This document shows positions 7,491 through 13,965 of a DNA stretch of 16,236 nucleotides, in pieces. Below the pieces are notes generated by a model. It did no database searches. It was not told the DNA's origin and worked only from the letters and a program-made list of their open reading frames with translations. The DNA lies in NCBI GenBank assembly GCA_023395465.1, contig JAEWZE010000234.1:1-16236 (forward strand). The letters run 5' to 3'. Source of the DNA: Pseudomonadota bacterium (GTDB lineage: Bacteria; Pseudomonadota; Gammaproteobacteria; Xanthomonadales; Xanthomonadaceae). The translations under genes and the position numbers were made by a program. Position 1 is the first letter of the stretch. The number at the start of each line of letters is the position of its first letter.

Positions 7491-9095
7491 TCAGCCGGCC
7501 GCCACCGAATGCGCGTGCTCGCGGGTGGACATGAACTCGACGCCGGGCGAACGTTCCTGGGCCAGCTGCAGGTTGACCCGGGTCGGCGCGAGGTAGACCA
7601 GCTCGCCGGCGGCGTCGATCGAGAGGTTCAGCGCGTGCTTGTCGCGGAACTCCTCCAGCTTCTTCCCGTCGTCGCACTTCACCCAGCGCGCGGTCGCCAC
7701 CTGCACCGGCTCGAAGATCGCGTCCACGCCGTACTCGTCCTTGAGCCGGTAGGCGACCACGTCGAACTGCAGCACGCCGACCGCGCCCAGGATCAGGTCG
7801 TTGCTCATCAGCGGGCGGAAGAACTGGGTGGCGCCCTCTTCCGACAGCTGCGCCAGGCCCTTCTGCAGCTGCTTGAGCTTGAGCGGGTCGCGCAGGCGTG
7901 CGCGGCGGAACAGCTCCGGCGCGAAGTTCGGGATGCCGGTGAAGCTCAGCGACTCGCCCTCGGTGAAGGTGTCGCCGATCGAGATGGTGCCGTGGTTGTG
8001 GATGCCGATCACATCCCCGGGCCAGGCCTCGGCCGCGATCTCGCGGTCGCTGGCCATGAAGGTCAGCGCATTGGCCAGCTTCACTTCCTTGCCGCTGCGC
8101 ACGTGGAAGGCCTTCATGCCGGCGGAAAAGCGCCCCGAGCACACGCGCATGAAGGCAACGCGGTCGCGGTGCTGCGGGTCCATGTTGGCCTGGATCTTGA
8201 ACACGAAGCCGGTCAGCCTGTCTTCCTGCGGCGCCACTTCGCGCCCGGTGGTCGCGCGCGGCCGCGGCGACGGCGCGTGCTCGACGAAGAAGTCCAGCAG
8301 CGGCTGCACGCCGAAGTTGTTCACGCCCGAACCGAAGAACACCGGCGTCTGCCTGCCCTCGAGGTAGGCCTGCTTGTCGAACGGATGGCTGGCGCCCTGC
8401 ACCAGCTCGAGCTCGTCGCGCAGGTTGGCCAGCATGTCCGCGCCGATGCGGGCGGCGAGCTCGGGCGCGTCGAGCGAGGGAAAGATGGTCGAATCCTGGC
8501 GGGTGAAGTTGCGGCCCTGCTCGTACAGGTGCACTTCGCCGGTGAGCAGGTGGACCACGCCCTTCAGGCGCTGGCCCATGCCGATCGGCCAGGTCACCGG
8601 CGCGCACTGGATGCCGAGCACCGATTCGACCTCGTCGAGCAGGTCGATCGGATCCTTGCCCTCGCGGTCGAGCTTGTTGATGAAGGTCATGATCGGCGTG
8701 TCGCGCATGCGGCACACCTCCATCAGCTTGATCGTGCGCTCCTCCACGCCCTTGGCCACGTCGATCACCATCAGCGCGCTGTCCACCGCGGTAAGCACGC
8801 GGTAGGTGTCCTCGCCGAAGTCGGCGTGGCCGGGGGTATCGAGCAGGTTGATGATGCGGCCCTCGTAGGGGAACTGCATCACCGAGGAGGTGACCGAGAT
8901 GCCGCGCTCCTTCTCCAGCGCCATCCAGTCGGAGGTCGCGTGGCGCGAGGTCTTGCGCGACTTGACCGAGCCGGCCATCTGGATCGCGCCGCCGAACAGC
9001 AGCAGCTTCTCGGTCAGCGTGGTCTTGCCCGCGTCGGGGTGGGAGATGATGGCGAAGGTGCGGCGGCGCGCGGCTTCAGTGGCAACGTCGGGCAT
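7491..9095 (-). CDS. prfC: Peptide chain release factor 3
   Basis: 534 residues (E. coli RF3 is 529). RF3 is a GTPase that removes RF1/RF2 from the ribosome after peptide release and takes part in post-peptidyl-transfer quality control. GTPase motifs are intact: G1 HPDAGKTT (19-26), G2 region ERGISVTSS (63-71), G3 DTPGHADFGED (86-96), G4 NKLDREGKD (140-148). Domains II and III follow, with RF3-typical text such as MKAFHVRSGKEVKLANAL, HNHGTISIGDTFTEGE and GAVGVLQFDVVAYRLKDEY. The frame and both ends match the family. The start at 9095 gives the expected N-terminus, with the P-loop close to residue 20. A TATAAT lies 48 bases upstream, so it probably has its own promoter, independent of the M23 gene before it. 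Confidence 0.97.
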   Translation of the reverse strand: MPDVATEAARRRTFAIISHPDAGKTTLTEKLLLFGGAIQMAGSVKSRKTSRHATSDWMALEKERGISVTSSVMQFPYEGRIINLLDTPGHADFGEDTYRVLTAVDSALMVIDVAKGVEERTIKLMEVCRMRDTPIMTFINKLDREGKDPIDLLDEVESVLGIQCAPVTWPIGMGQRLKGVVHLLTGEVHLYEQGRNFTRQDSTIFPSLDAPELAARIGADMLANLRDELELVQGASHPFDKQAYLEGRQTPVFFGSGVNNFGVQPLLDFFVEHAPSPRPRATTGREVAPQEDRLTGFVFKIQANMDPQHRDRVAFMRVCSGRFSAGMKAFHVRSGKEVKLANALTFMASDREIAAEAWPGDVIGIHNHGTISIGDTFTEGESLSFTGIPNFAPELFRRARLRDPLKLKQLQKGLAQLSEEGATQFFRPLMSNDLILGAVGVLQFDVVAYRLKDEYGVDAIFEPVQVATARWVKCDDGKKLEEFRDKHALNLSIDAAGELVYLAPTRVNLQLAQERSPGVEFMSTREHAHSVAAG

Positions 9096-9142
9096 GGCGA
9101 TACCCGCCGCGGTGGCGCCGGGAGGTCTGCGGAAAGCCGGAA

Positions 9143-9148
9143 ATTATA
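9143..9148 (-). promoter_or_regulatory. Perfect TATAAT -10 box upstream of prfC
   Basis: TATAAT on the minus strand, 47 bases before the prfC ATG, in an AT-rich dip of GC-rich DNA. No convincing -35 hexamer lies 16-18 bases upstream, so the promoter may depend on an activator or be weak. The rest of the 273-base gap between the M23 gene and prfC (9096-9368) holds nothing else I can name apart from a short CCGCC/GGCGG hairpin (9294-9309). Confidence 0.45.
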
Positions 9149-9368
9149 CGGCCACGCGCGGTGAAGGGCCGGCTGGGGATACGGGGCGTGCCGGATGCGG
9201 CCCGCGGCGCCCGCCTGCTGCATGCGGCCGCGACGTCGCCCACTGGCGTGGACCCGCACCGCCGTGCCGCAGCTTCCACCGATCCGGTGTCGCCCGCCGG
9301 GCCTGGCGGTCCGGCCTGTGGAGGCGGCCCGCGACGATCGAGGATCCCGCCCGAAAAGCCCGCCGCGC

Positions 9369-10280
9369 CTACCCGCCCGGCGTGGCCTCGAAGCGCAGGA
9401 TGCCCTGCGGCCCGAACATCCGGAACGGCACCGACTCCAGGTGCATGCCGCGGTTGGCGTGGACCACGAAATGCAGGTGCGGGGCGGTGCTCAGCCCGGT
9501 GTTGCCGGAGCGGCCGATGGTCTGGCCGCGGCGCACGTGCTGGCCGGTGCGGACCAGTACGCCGCCGGTTTGCAGGTGGGCGTACAGGGCCATCGTGCCG
9601 TCGTCGTGCAGCACGCGGATGAAGTTGGCGCGCGCCAGCAGCGCGGCCTCGTCCTCGTCGGCCCCGGCCTCGTCGAAACGGGCCTCGGCCTGCATCACCA
9701 CGCCGTCGCGTGCGGCGACCACCGGGGTGCCGACCGGTGCGGCAAAGTCGACCGCATGGCGGTTCTCTGCGTCGTGGTGGCTGTAGCCGCCGCCCCAGGC
9801 CTGCTGGATGCGCAACGGTGCCGACGCCAGGGGCCAGGCGTATTCGACGTCGCGCGGCCGCGCGTTCGGCGATCCCGGCACCGCGACCACGCGCAGGCGC
9901 GGGTTGCCCCGCGCGATGCGCGCCAGCAGCGTGGCCGAGCGCGGCTGCACGGTGCCGCGCGCGGGCAGGGGCGGATCGCTGGCGACGGCCGCCTCGCCCT
10001 CGGCGTGCAGCATCACCTCGATCGGGCCGGCGAGCAGGTTGTCGATCCAGGCGAGGGCGCCGTCGGCGTCCGGCTCCACGCGCAGGCGGGCCACCGCGGC
10101 GGCTTCGGCCGGCAGGGCGAGGCGCTCGACGGCGCCGGCGCGCGGGGTGCCGTCGACCCGGTCGGCGTAGTGGACGCGGCCCTGCGCGTCGGTCCAGCGA
10201 TAGACCGTCGAGGCCTGCGCGGCGGCGGCCATCGCCAGCGCCAGCGCCGCAGTGGCGATCGCCAGCCGGTGCCGGCTCAT
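9369..10280 (-). CDS. Secreted DUF4124 plus M23-family metallopeptidase
   Basis: 303 residues. Residues 1-23 are a signal peptide ending AQA. Next is a DUF4124-type segment (VYRWTDAQGRVHYADRV, 26-42), common at the N-terminus of proteobacterial envelope proteins. The C-terminal half (about 145-300) is an M23/LytM domain of the kind that cuts peptidoglycan cross-links or regulates amidases: YAWPLAS, SHHDAENRHAVDFAAPVGTP (168-186), VVAARDGVV, LYAHL (232-236), GNTGLSTAPHLHFVVH (259-274). HLH supplies ligands. The first ligand motif is not the usual HxGxD but SHHDxENRHAVDF, a form I recall in proteobacterial relatives with Y/H before AVDF, so catalysis is likely but not certain. The start overlaps the preceding lipoprotein stop (ATGA, 10277-10280), so translation is coupled. 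The stop is TAG at 9369-9371. Confidence 0.88.
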   Translation of the reverse strand: MSRHRLAIATAALALAMAAAAQASTVYRWTDAQGRVHYADRVDGTPRAGAVERLALPAEAAAVARLRVEPDADGALAWIDNLLAGPIEVMLHAEGEAAVASDPPLPARGTVQPRSATLLARIARGNPRLRVVAVPGSPNARPRDVEYAWPLASAPLRIQQAWGGGYSHHDAENRHAVDFAAPVGTPVVAARDGVVMQAEARFDEAGADEDEAALLARANFIRVLHDDGTMALYAHLQTGGVLVRTGQHVRRGQTIGRSGNTGLSTAPHLHFVVHANRGMHLESVPFRMFGPQGILRFEATPGG

Positions 10281-11371
10281 TGGATGCAGGCCGGGTCCAG
10301 GTCGAGCGCGCGGGCGACATCGCGCAGGTCGAAAGCGGCGACAGCGCGGTCGCTGTGGACGGCGAACAGGGCGCCGGCCGGAAAGCGCGCGGTGGAGGCC
10401 GCGTGCAGCACGACGCCGTCGGTCCAGGCGGTGACCTGCCCGCTGAACGCCCCGCGCGGGGCCAGGCTGACCCGGTCGAAGACCCGGAACACCGTCAGCG
10501 GCCGCAGCTGGTCGACGGCGATCCAGTAGCCGGTCCCGGCGGTGCAGGCCCACAGCGCGATGCCCTCGGGTTCGGCCAGGAACGTCCCGGGCTGCAGCCC
10601 GCCACCGGTGAAGCGGCCGTCCAGGGTGTATTCGCGCAGCGCCGTGCCCTGCCGCGCATCCTCGTCGGCGACCAGCAGGCGGTCATGCGCCGGGTCGCCG
10701 TGCAGCGATTCGACGATGTGCAGCGCGGTTGCGGGCGCGGTGTCGCCGAACGTGCCCAGGTGGTGCGCCTGCGGCGGATCCCCGATCTGCAGGTCGATGC
10801 GGAAGCGGTGCACGCGCCGGTCGAGCTGCGACAGCGGCGGCACGGTCCTGAAATCGGCGCCATCCATGAAGCTGTCGGTGACATAGACCTGGAGTTCGCC
10901 GGGTTCGGGTTCATGCGCCCACAGCCCGTAGGGGCTGCGCAGCAGGCCTTCGCCGAAGCTGCCGAGCGGGCGGAAACCGGGCAGCGACAGCATCTGCACG
11001 CGGCGGTTGTCGCGTTCGGATACCAGCAGCAGGTCGCCGTGGACGAATACGCCGTTAGGCCGCAGGAATTCGCCTTCGCCGCTGCCGCGGCGGCCGACGC
11101 CGCGCAGCTGCTCGCCGCTGTCGGCGTCGAACACCACCAGTTCGTGGGTGTTCTTGGCGGTGGCGATCAGCCACACCGCGCCGTCCTCTGTGGGCCAGGT
11201 GGCGAGCGAGTCGAGCTCGTCGTCCGGATTCTCGATGGTGACGTACCGCTCGGGCACGGCGGCGACCTCCGCCGGCGGCGGGGTCGCAGGGCCGGTGGCG
11301 ATCACCGGGACGCGCGGAGTCGCGCAGGCAGCCAGCAGCAGGGCCGCCACGAAGGGGAGGGCAGGACGCAT
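10277..11371 (-). CDS. Lipoprotein with a phytase-like beta-propeller
   Basis: 364 residues. The N-terminus has a lipoprotein signal, hydrophobic FVAALLLAAC with the lipobox Cys at 16. A Pro/Ala-rich linker follows, then repeated propeller-type blades: LDSLATWPTEDGAVWLIAT (54-72), THELVVFDADSGEQL, RPNGVFVHGDLLLVSERDN, EPEGIALWACTAGTGYWIAV (267-286), TDGVVLHAASTARFPAGALF (317-336) and a final AVHSDRAVAAFDLRD. The last two resemble the end of beta-propeller phytases (TDG...FP.G.....D....F). Phytase annotation is therefore reasonable as a fold, but the calcium-site acidic residues and phytate activity cannot be confirmed by eye. Expected location: outer-membrane lipoprotein, as there is no Asp after the Cys. 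It ends with ATGA overlapping the M23 peptidase start, so the two form an operon, transcribed away from the met operon. Confidence 0.82.
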   Translation of the reverse strand: MRPALPFVAALLLAACATPRVPVIATGPATPPPAEVAAVPERYVTIENPDDELDSLATWPTEDGAVWLIATAKNTHELVVFDADSGEQLRGVGRRGSGEGEFLRPNGVFVHGDLLLVSERDNRRVQMLSLPGFRPLGSFGEGLLRSPYGLWAHEPEPGELQVYVTDSFMDGADFRTVPPLSQLDRRVHRFRIDLQIGDPPQAHHLGTFGDTAPATALHIVESLHGDPAHDRLLVADEDARQGTALREYTLDGRFTGGGLQPGTFLAEPEGIALWACTAGTGYWIAVDQLRPLTVFRVFDRVSLAPRGAFSGQVTAWTDGVVLHAASTARFPAGALFAVHSDRAVAAFDLRDVARALDLDPACIQ

Positions 11372-11378
11372 GGCGCGG

Positions 11379-11384
11379 ATTATC
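11379..11384 (-). promoter_or_regulatory. -10 box (GATAAT) right before the lipoprotein start
   Basis: GATAAT (5/6 to TATAAT) on the minus strand ends 7 bases before the ATG at 11371. Transcription would begin at the A of the start codon, that is, a leaderless mRNA. No Shine-Dalgarno sequence precedes this ATG. The -35 position holds TTCGTT, which is poor. Confidence 0.4.
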
Positions 11385-11411
11385 GCCGCAAGTGCGGTCC
11401 AAACGAAGTAT

Positions 11412-11431
11412 CGCTTCATCGGCATGAAGCG
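11412..11431. repeat. Perfect inverted repeat CGCTTCAT-N4-ATGAAGCG beside the met promoter
   Basis: Eight-base arms (11412-11419 and 11424-11431) around CGGC. The right arm ends one base before the TTGACA -35 box, and the repeat is also 41-60 bases upstream of the divergent lipoprotein start. The position suits a regulator binding between two divergent promoters. I do not recognise it as a MetJ (AGACGTCT) or MetR (TGAA-N5-TTCA) site. It could instead be an RNA hairpin if transcribed from further upstream. Confidence 0.55.
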
Positions 11432-11432
11432 A

Positions 11433-11461
11433 TTGACAAGCGCCCGGGACGCTGGCAACCT
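11433..11461 (+). promoter_or_regulatory. Promoter of the met operon (TTGACA -35)
   Basis: A perfect TTGACA (11433-11438) is followed after 17 bases by CAACCT, a poor -10 that keeps A at position 2 and T at position 6. Transcription would start at about 11465-11469, inside the first bases of the riboswitch P1 stem, so the outermost one to five P1 pairs may be absent from the RNA. The inverted repeat at 11412-11431 touches the -35. Confidence 0.5.
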
Positions 11462-11462
11462 G

Positions 11463-11598
11463 CGCGCATCCATCGAGACCGGCTGAGGGACAGGCCCGAA
11501 GAAGCCGGGGCAACCTGATGGAGGCGACCGCAAGGTCGGCTCTGTCGCGGTGCCAAGTCCTGCGGGGACCTGTGCGTCCACCGGAAGATGGTTGTGCG
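11463..11598 (+). promoter_or_regulatory. SAM-I riboswitch aptamer (S-box) of the met operon
   Basis: Conserved SAM-I core text is present: GAGGGACAGGCCCGAAGAAG starting at 11485, GGGGCAACC (11507-11515) and GGTGCCAAGTCCTGC (11549-11563). All four helices can be built. P1: 11463-11474 with 11587-11598 (one U-U mismatch, one G-U). P2: CCGGCT 11479-11484 with AGCCGG 11503-11508. P3: 11513-11529 with 11534-11551, capped by a GCAA tetraloop, with one G-G mismatch and one bulged C. P4: 11563-11569 with 11576-11583, with one bulged A. The order P1-P2-P3-P4 and the GAAGATGG close of the junction match SAM-I rather than other SAM classes. It lies 98 bases before metX, so it should sense SAM, the end product of the pathway, and turn the operon down. 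Confidence 0.93.
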
Positions 11599-11695
11599 GC
11601 GCCCCTCGCGGGTGGATGCGCATCTGGCCGGCCAGCCCGGCAATCTTCCGATCCCCGCAAGCCTCGTTGGCCCTTGCTGCCAACCGGATTGCGCC
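11599..11695 (+). promoter_or_regulatory. metX: Translational expression platform of the met riboswitch
   Basis: GCGCATCTGG (11618-11627) can pair with CCGGATTGCGC (11684-11694; one bulged T, one G-U), burying the GGA that would serve as Shine-Dalgarno and reaching to 2 bases from the metX ATG. The loop between contains a further hairpin (GCAAG 11657-11661 with CTTGC 11673-11677). Bases 11611-11621 can instead pair with the 5' strand of P1 (11464-11474, 11 unbroken pairs, one G-U). The two pairings share 11618-11621, so they exclude each other. With SAM, P1 forms and the start is hidden; without it, the P1 5' strand captures the anti-SD. There is no T-run after any hairpin, so control is probably translational. 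Pairing is seen in sequence; the switching is inferred. Confidence 0.72.
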
Positions 11696-12739
11696 ATGGG
11701 TCTTGTCCACGCCACCGCCAGCCACCGTCCGCCGCCTGCCGCGGCGACGACGGATGCGCGCGTGCCTGGCGCCGACGTGGCCGGGCCGCGTCGCGGCGTG
11801 CTGGAACCGACCCTGGCGCTGCGCCATGCCGGGCCGCGCCAGGTGCGCCTGGCCTGGGAGCTCAGCGGACCGGCCGGTGCGCCGGTGGTGCTGGTGGCCG
11901 GCGGCATTTCCGCGCACCGCCACATCGCGGCCAACGCCGGATTTCCCGAGGCCGGCTGGGCCAACGACCTGGTGGGCGCCGGGCGCACGCTCGATCCGGC
12001 GCGCTGGCGCATCCTGGGCTTCGACTACGTCGGCGCCGATGGCCGGCTCGACACGCCGATCGACACCGCCGACCAGGCCGACGCCGTCGCCGCCCTGCTC
12101 GATGCGCTGGGCATCGGCGCGCTGCGCGCCTTCGTCGGGTACTCGTACGGCGCCCTGGTCGGATTGCAGTTCGCGATCCGCCACCCGCAGCGGCTGGACC
12201 GGCTGGTCGCGGTCAGCGGTGCGCACCGCGCCCACCCCTACGCCGCGGCCTGGCGCGCACTGCAGCGCAAGGCGGTCGCGCTCGGCCAGCTGCAGTGCGC
12301 CGACGTGCAGGGGCTGTCGCTGGCGCGCCAGTTCGCGATGCTCAGCTACCGCACGCCCGAAGAATTCGAGGAGCGCTTCGACGCGCCGCCCGAAGTGGTC
12401 AACGGCCGCGTGCGCGTGGCCGCCGAGGACTACCTCGACGCCGCCGGCGCGCGCTTCGTGGCGCGCACGCCGGTCAACGCCTGGCTGCGCCTGTCCGAAT
12501 CGATCGACCTGCACCGCATCGACCCCGCGCAGGTGCGCGTGCCGACCCTGGTGGTCGCGGTCGAGGGCGATCGCCTGGTGCCGCTGTCCGATTCGGTGGC
12601 GCTGGTCGAGGCGCTCGGCATTCCCGGCCAGCTGCGCGTGCTGCGCTCGCCGTATGGCCACGACGCCTTCCTGAAGGAAACCGACCGCATCGACGGCATC
12701 CTCGCCGGCGCGCTGCGCAACCCTGGAGAACCCGCATGA
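11696..12739 (+). CDS. metX: MetX-type homoserine O-acyltransferase
   Basis: 347 residues, alpha/beta-hydrolase fold. It activates homoserine by moving an acetyl or succinyl group from acyl-CoA to its hydroxyl, the first committed step to methionine. The triad is visible: Ser150 in the elbow GYSYG, Asp292 in AVEGDRLVPL and His322 in PYGHDAFLKE. The oxyanion/strand region LVAGGISAH (67-75) and GFDYVGADG (108-116) also fit. The elbow differs from the GGSMGG of classical MetX, so this is a divergent branch and the acyl donor cannot be told from sequence. The first ~35 residues are low-complexity. An ATG at 11588 is in frame but lies within riboswitch P1, so the start at 11696 is chosen; no better ribosome-binding site than GGA (11686-11688) exists. 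It overlaps metB by ATGA. Controlled by the SAM-I riboswitch upstream. Confidence 0.88.
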   Translation: MGLVHATASHRPPPAAATTDARVPGADVAGPRRGVLEPTLALRHAGPRQVRLAWELSGPAGAPVVLVAGGISAHRHIAANAGFPEAGWANDLVGAGRTLDPARWRILGFDYVGADGRLDTPIDTADQADAVAALLDALGIGALRAFVGYSYGALVGLQFAIRHPQRLDRLVAVSGAHRAHPYAAAWRALQRKAVALGQLQCADVQGLSLARQFAMLSYRTPEEFEERFDAPPEVVNGRVRVAAEDYLDAAGARFVARTPVNAWLRLSESIDLHRIDPAQVRVPTLVVAVEGDRLVPLSDSVALVEALGIPGQLRVLRSPYGHDAFLKETDRIDGILAGALRNPGEPA

Positions 12740-13965
12740 CCGCCAGTTCCACGCCCGTTGCCAGCCACGGGGCCTGTCGTCCCGCCACCAGCGCGGTGCG
12801 CGCCGGCATCGACCGCGATACCGCGCATGGTGCGGTGACGCCGCCGATCGTGCTGTCGAGCAACTTCAGCTTCGAGAGTTTCGGCAACAAGCGCGAATAC
12901 GACTACACCCGCAGCGGCAACCCGACCCGCGACCTGCTCGGCGAAGCGCTGGCCGAACTCGAGGGCGGCGCCGGCGGCGTGGTCACCGCCACCGGCATGG
13001 GCGCGATCACCCTGGTGCTCAACGCGCTGCTGGCGCCGGGTGAGAAGCTGGTGGTGCCGCACGACGCCTACGGCGGCAGCTGGCGCCTGTTCAACGCGCT
13101 GGCGGGCAAGGGCCATTTCGAACTGATCACCGCCGACCTCACCGATCCGCGTTCGCTGGCCGCGGCGCTGGCGCAGTCGCCGAAGCTGGTGCTGATCGAA
13201 ACCCCCTCCAACCCGCTGCTGCGGGTCACCGACCTGCGCTTCGTGATCGAGGCCGCGCATCGCGCGGGCGCGCTGGCGGTGGTCGACAACACCTTCCTGT
13301 CGCCGGCACTGCAGAAGCCGATCGCGTTCGGCGCCGACGTGGTGCTGCACTCGACCACCAAGTACATCAACGGCCACAGCGACGTCGTCGGCGGCGCCGT
13401 GGTCGCCGCCACGCCCGAACTGCACGAGCGGTTCACCTGGTGGGCCAACGCCCTGGGCATCACCGGCTCGCCGTTCGACAGCTTCCTCACCCTGCGCGGG
13501 CTGCGCACGCTGGACGCGCGGCTGCGCGTGCACCAGGAGAACGCGCAGGCGATCGCCGCACAGCTCGATGCGCACCCGGCGGTGGCGAAGGTGCATTACC
13601 CGGGCCTGGCCTCGCATCCGGGGCACGCGGTGGCGGCGCGCCAGCAGAACGGCTTCGGCGCGATGCTCTCGCTCGAACTCGACGGTGGCGTCGATGCGGT
13701 GCGCGCCTTCGTCGACGGGCTGCGCCATTTCACCCTGGCCGAATCGCTGGGCGGCGTGGAAAGCCTGGTCGCGCATCCGGCCTCGATGACGCATGCGGCG
13801 ATGACCGCCGAGGCGCGCGCGGCGGCGGGGATTCCCGATGGCCTGGTGCGGCTGTCGATCGGCATCGAGGCCTGCGAGGACCTGCAGGCCGACCTGGCCG
13901 CCGCCCTCGATCGCGCGCTCGCGCAGACCCGGCCCGGCACTGCTGGCTTGCGGGTGGACGCATGA
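12736..13965 (+). CDS. metB: PLP-dependent O-acylhomoserine (thiol)-lyase / cystathionine gamma-synthase
   Basis: 409 residues, Cys/Met-metabolism PLP family. It replaces the acyl group of O-acylhomoserine with cysteine (giving cystathionine) or with sulphide (giving homocysteine). Motifs: YDYTRSGNPTRDLLGEALAE (55-74), TGMGAI (86-91, PLP phosphate region), ETPSNPLLRVTD (155-166), VDNTFLSP (183-190, Asp to the pyridine N), and LHSTTKYINGHSDVVGG with Lys209 as Schiff-base lysine. The C-terminal SLGGVESLVAHPASMTHA is typical of gamma-synthases. MetB versus MetZ cannot be settled by eye; the position after metX fits both. The start ATG overlaps the metX stop (ATGA 12736-12739), with TGGAGAA (12724-12730) as ribosome-binding site, and its own stop overlaps the hom start in the same way. 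Confidence 0.93.
   Translation: MTASSTPVASHGACRPATSAVRAGIDRDTAHGAVTPPIVLSSNFSFESFGNKREYDYTRSGNPTRDLLGEALAELEGGAGGVVTATGMGAITLVLNALLAPGEKLVVPHDAYGGSWRLFNALAGKGHFELITADLTDPRSLAAALAQSPKLVLIETPSNPLLRVTDLRFVIEAAHRAGALAVVDNTFLSPALQKPIAFGADVVLHSTTKYINGHSDVVGGAVVAATPELHERFTWWANALGITGSPFDSFLTLRGLRTLDARLRVHQENAQAIAAQLDAHPAVAKVHYPGLASHPGHAVAARQQNGFGAMLSLELDGGVDAVRAFVDGLRHFTLAESLGGVESLVAHPASMTHAAMTAEARAAAGIPDGLVRLSIGIEACEDLQADLAAALDRALAQTRPGTAGLRVDA

Noticed and set aside
7317..9164. 615-residue plus-strand open frame across prfC
   Set aside because: Exact antisense of a conserved housekeeping gene, with biased His/Arg/Leu composition.
9096..9368. Possible small gene between the M23 gene and prfC
   Set aside because: Open frames here are GC-driven and lack a start with a ribosome-binding site; only a -10 box for prfC is supportable.
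11412..11431. MetJ or MetR operator
   Set aside because: The repeat lacks tandem AGACGTCT boxes and has TTCA-N6-TGAA order, the reverse of the MetR consensus.
11588..11695. Upstream ATG at 11588, in frame with metX
   Set aside because: It lies in the P1 strand of the SAM-I aptamer and the added residues (many Cys/Pro/Arg) do not resemble MetX. The leader RNA function explains this stretch.
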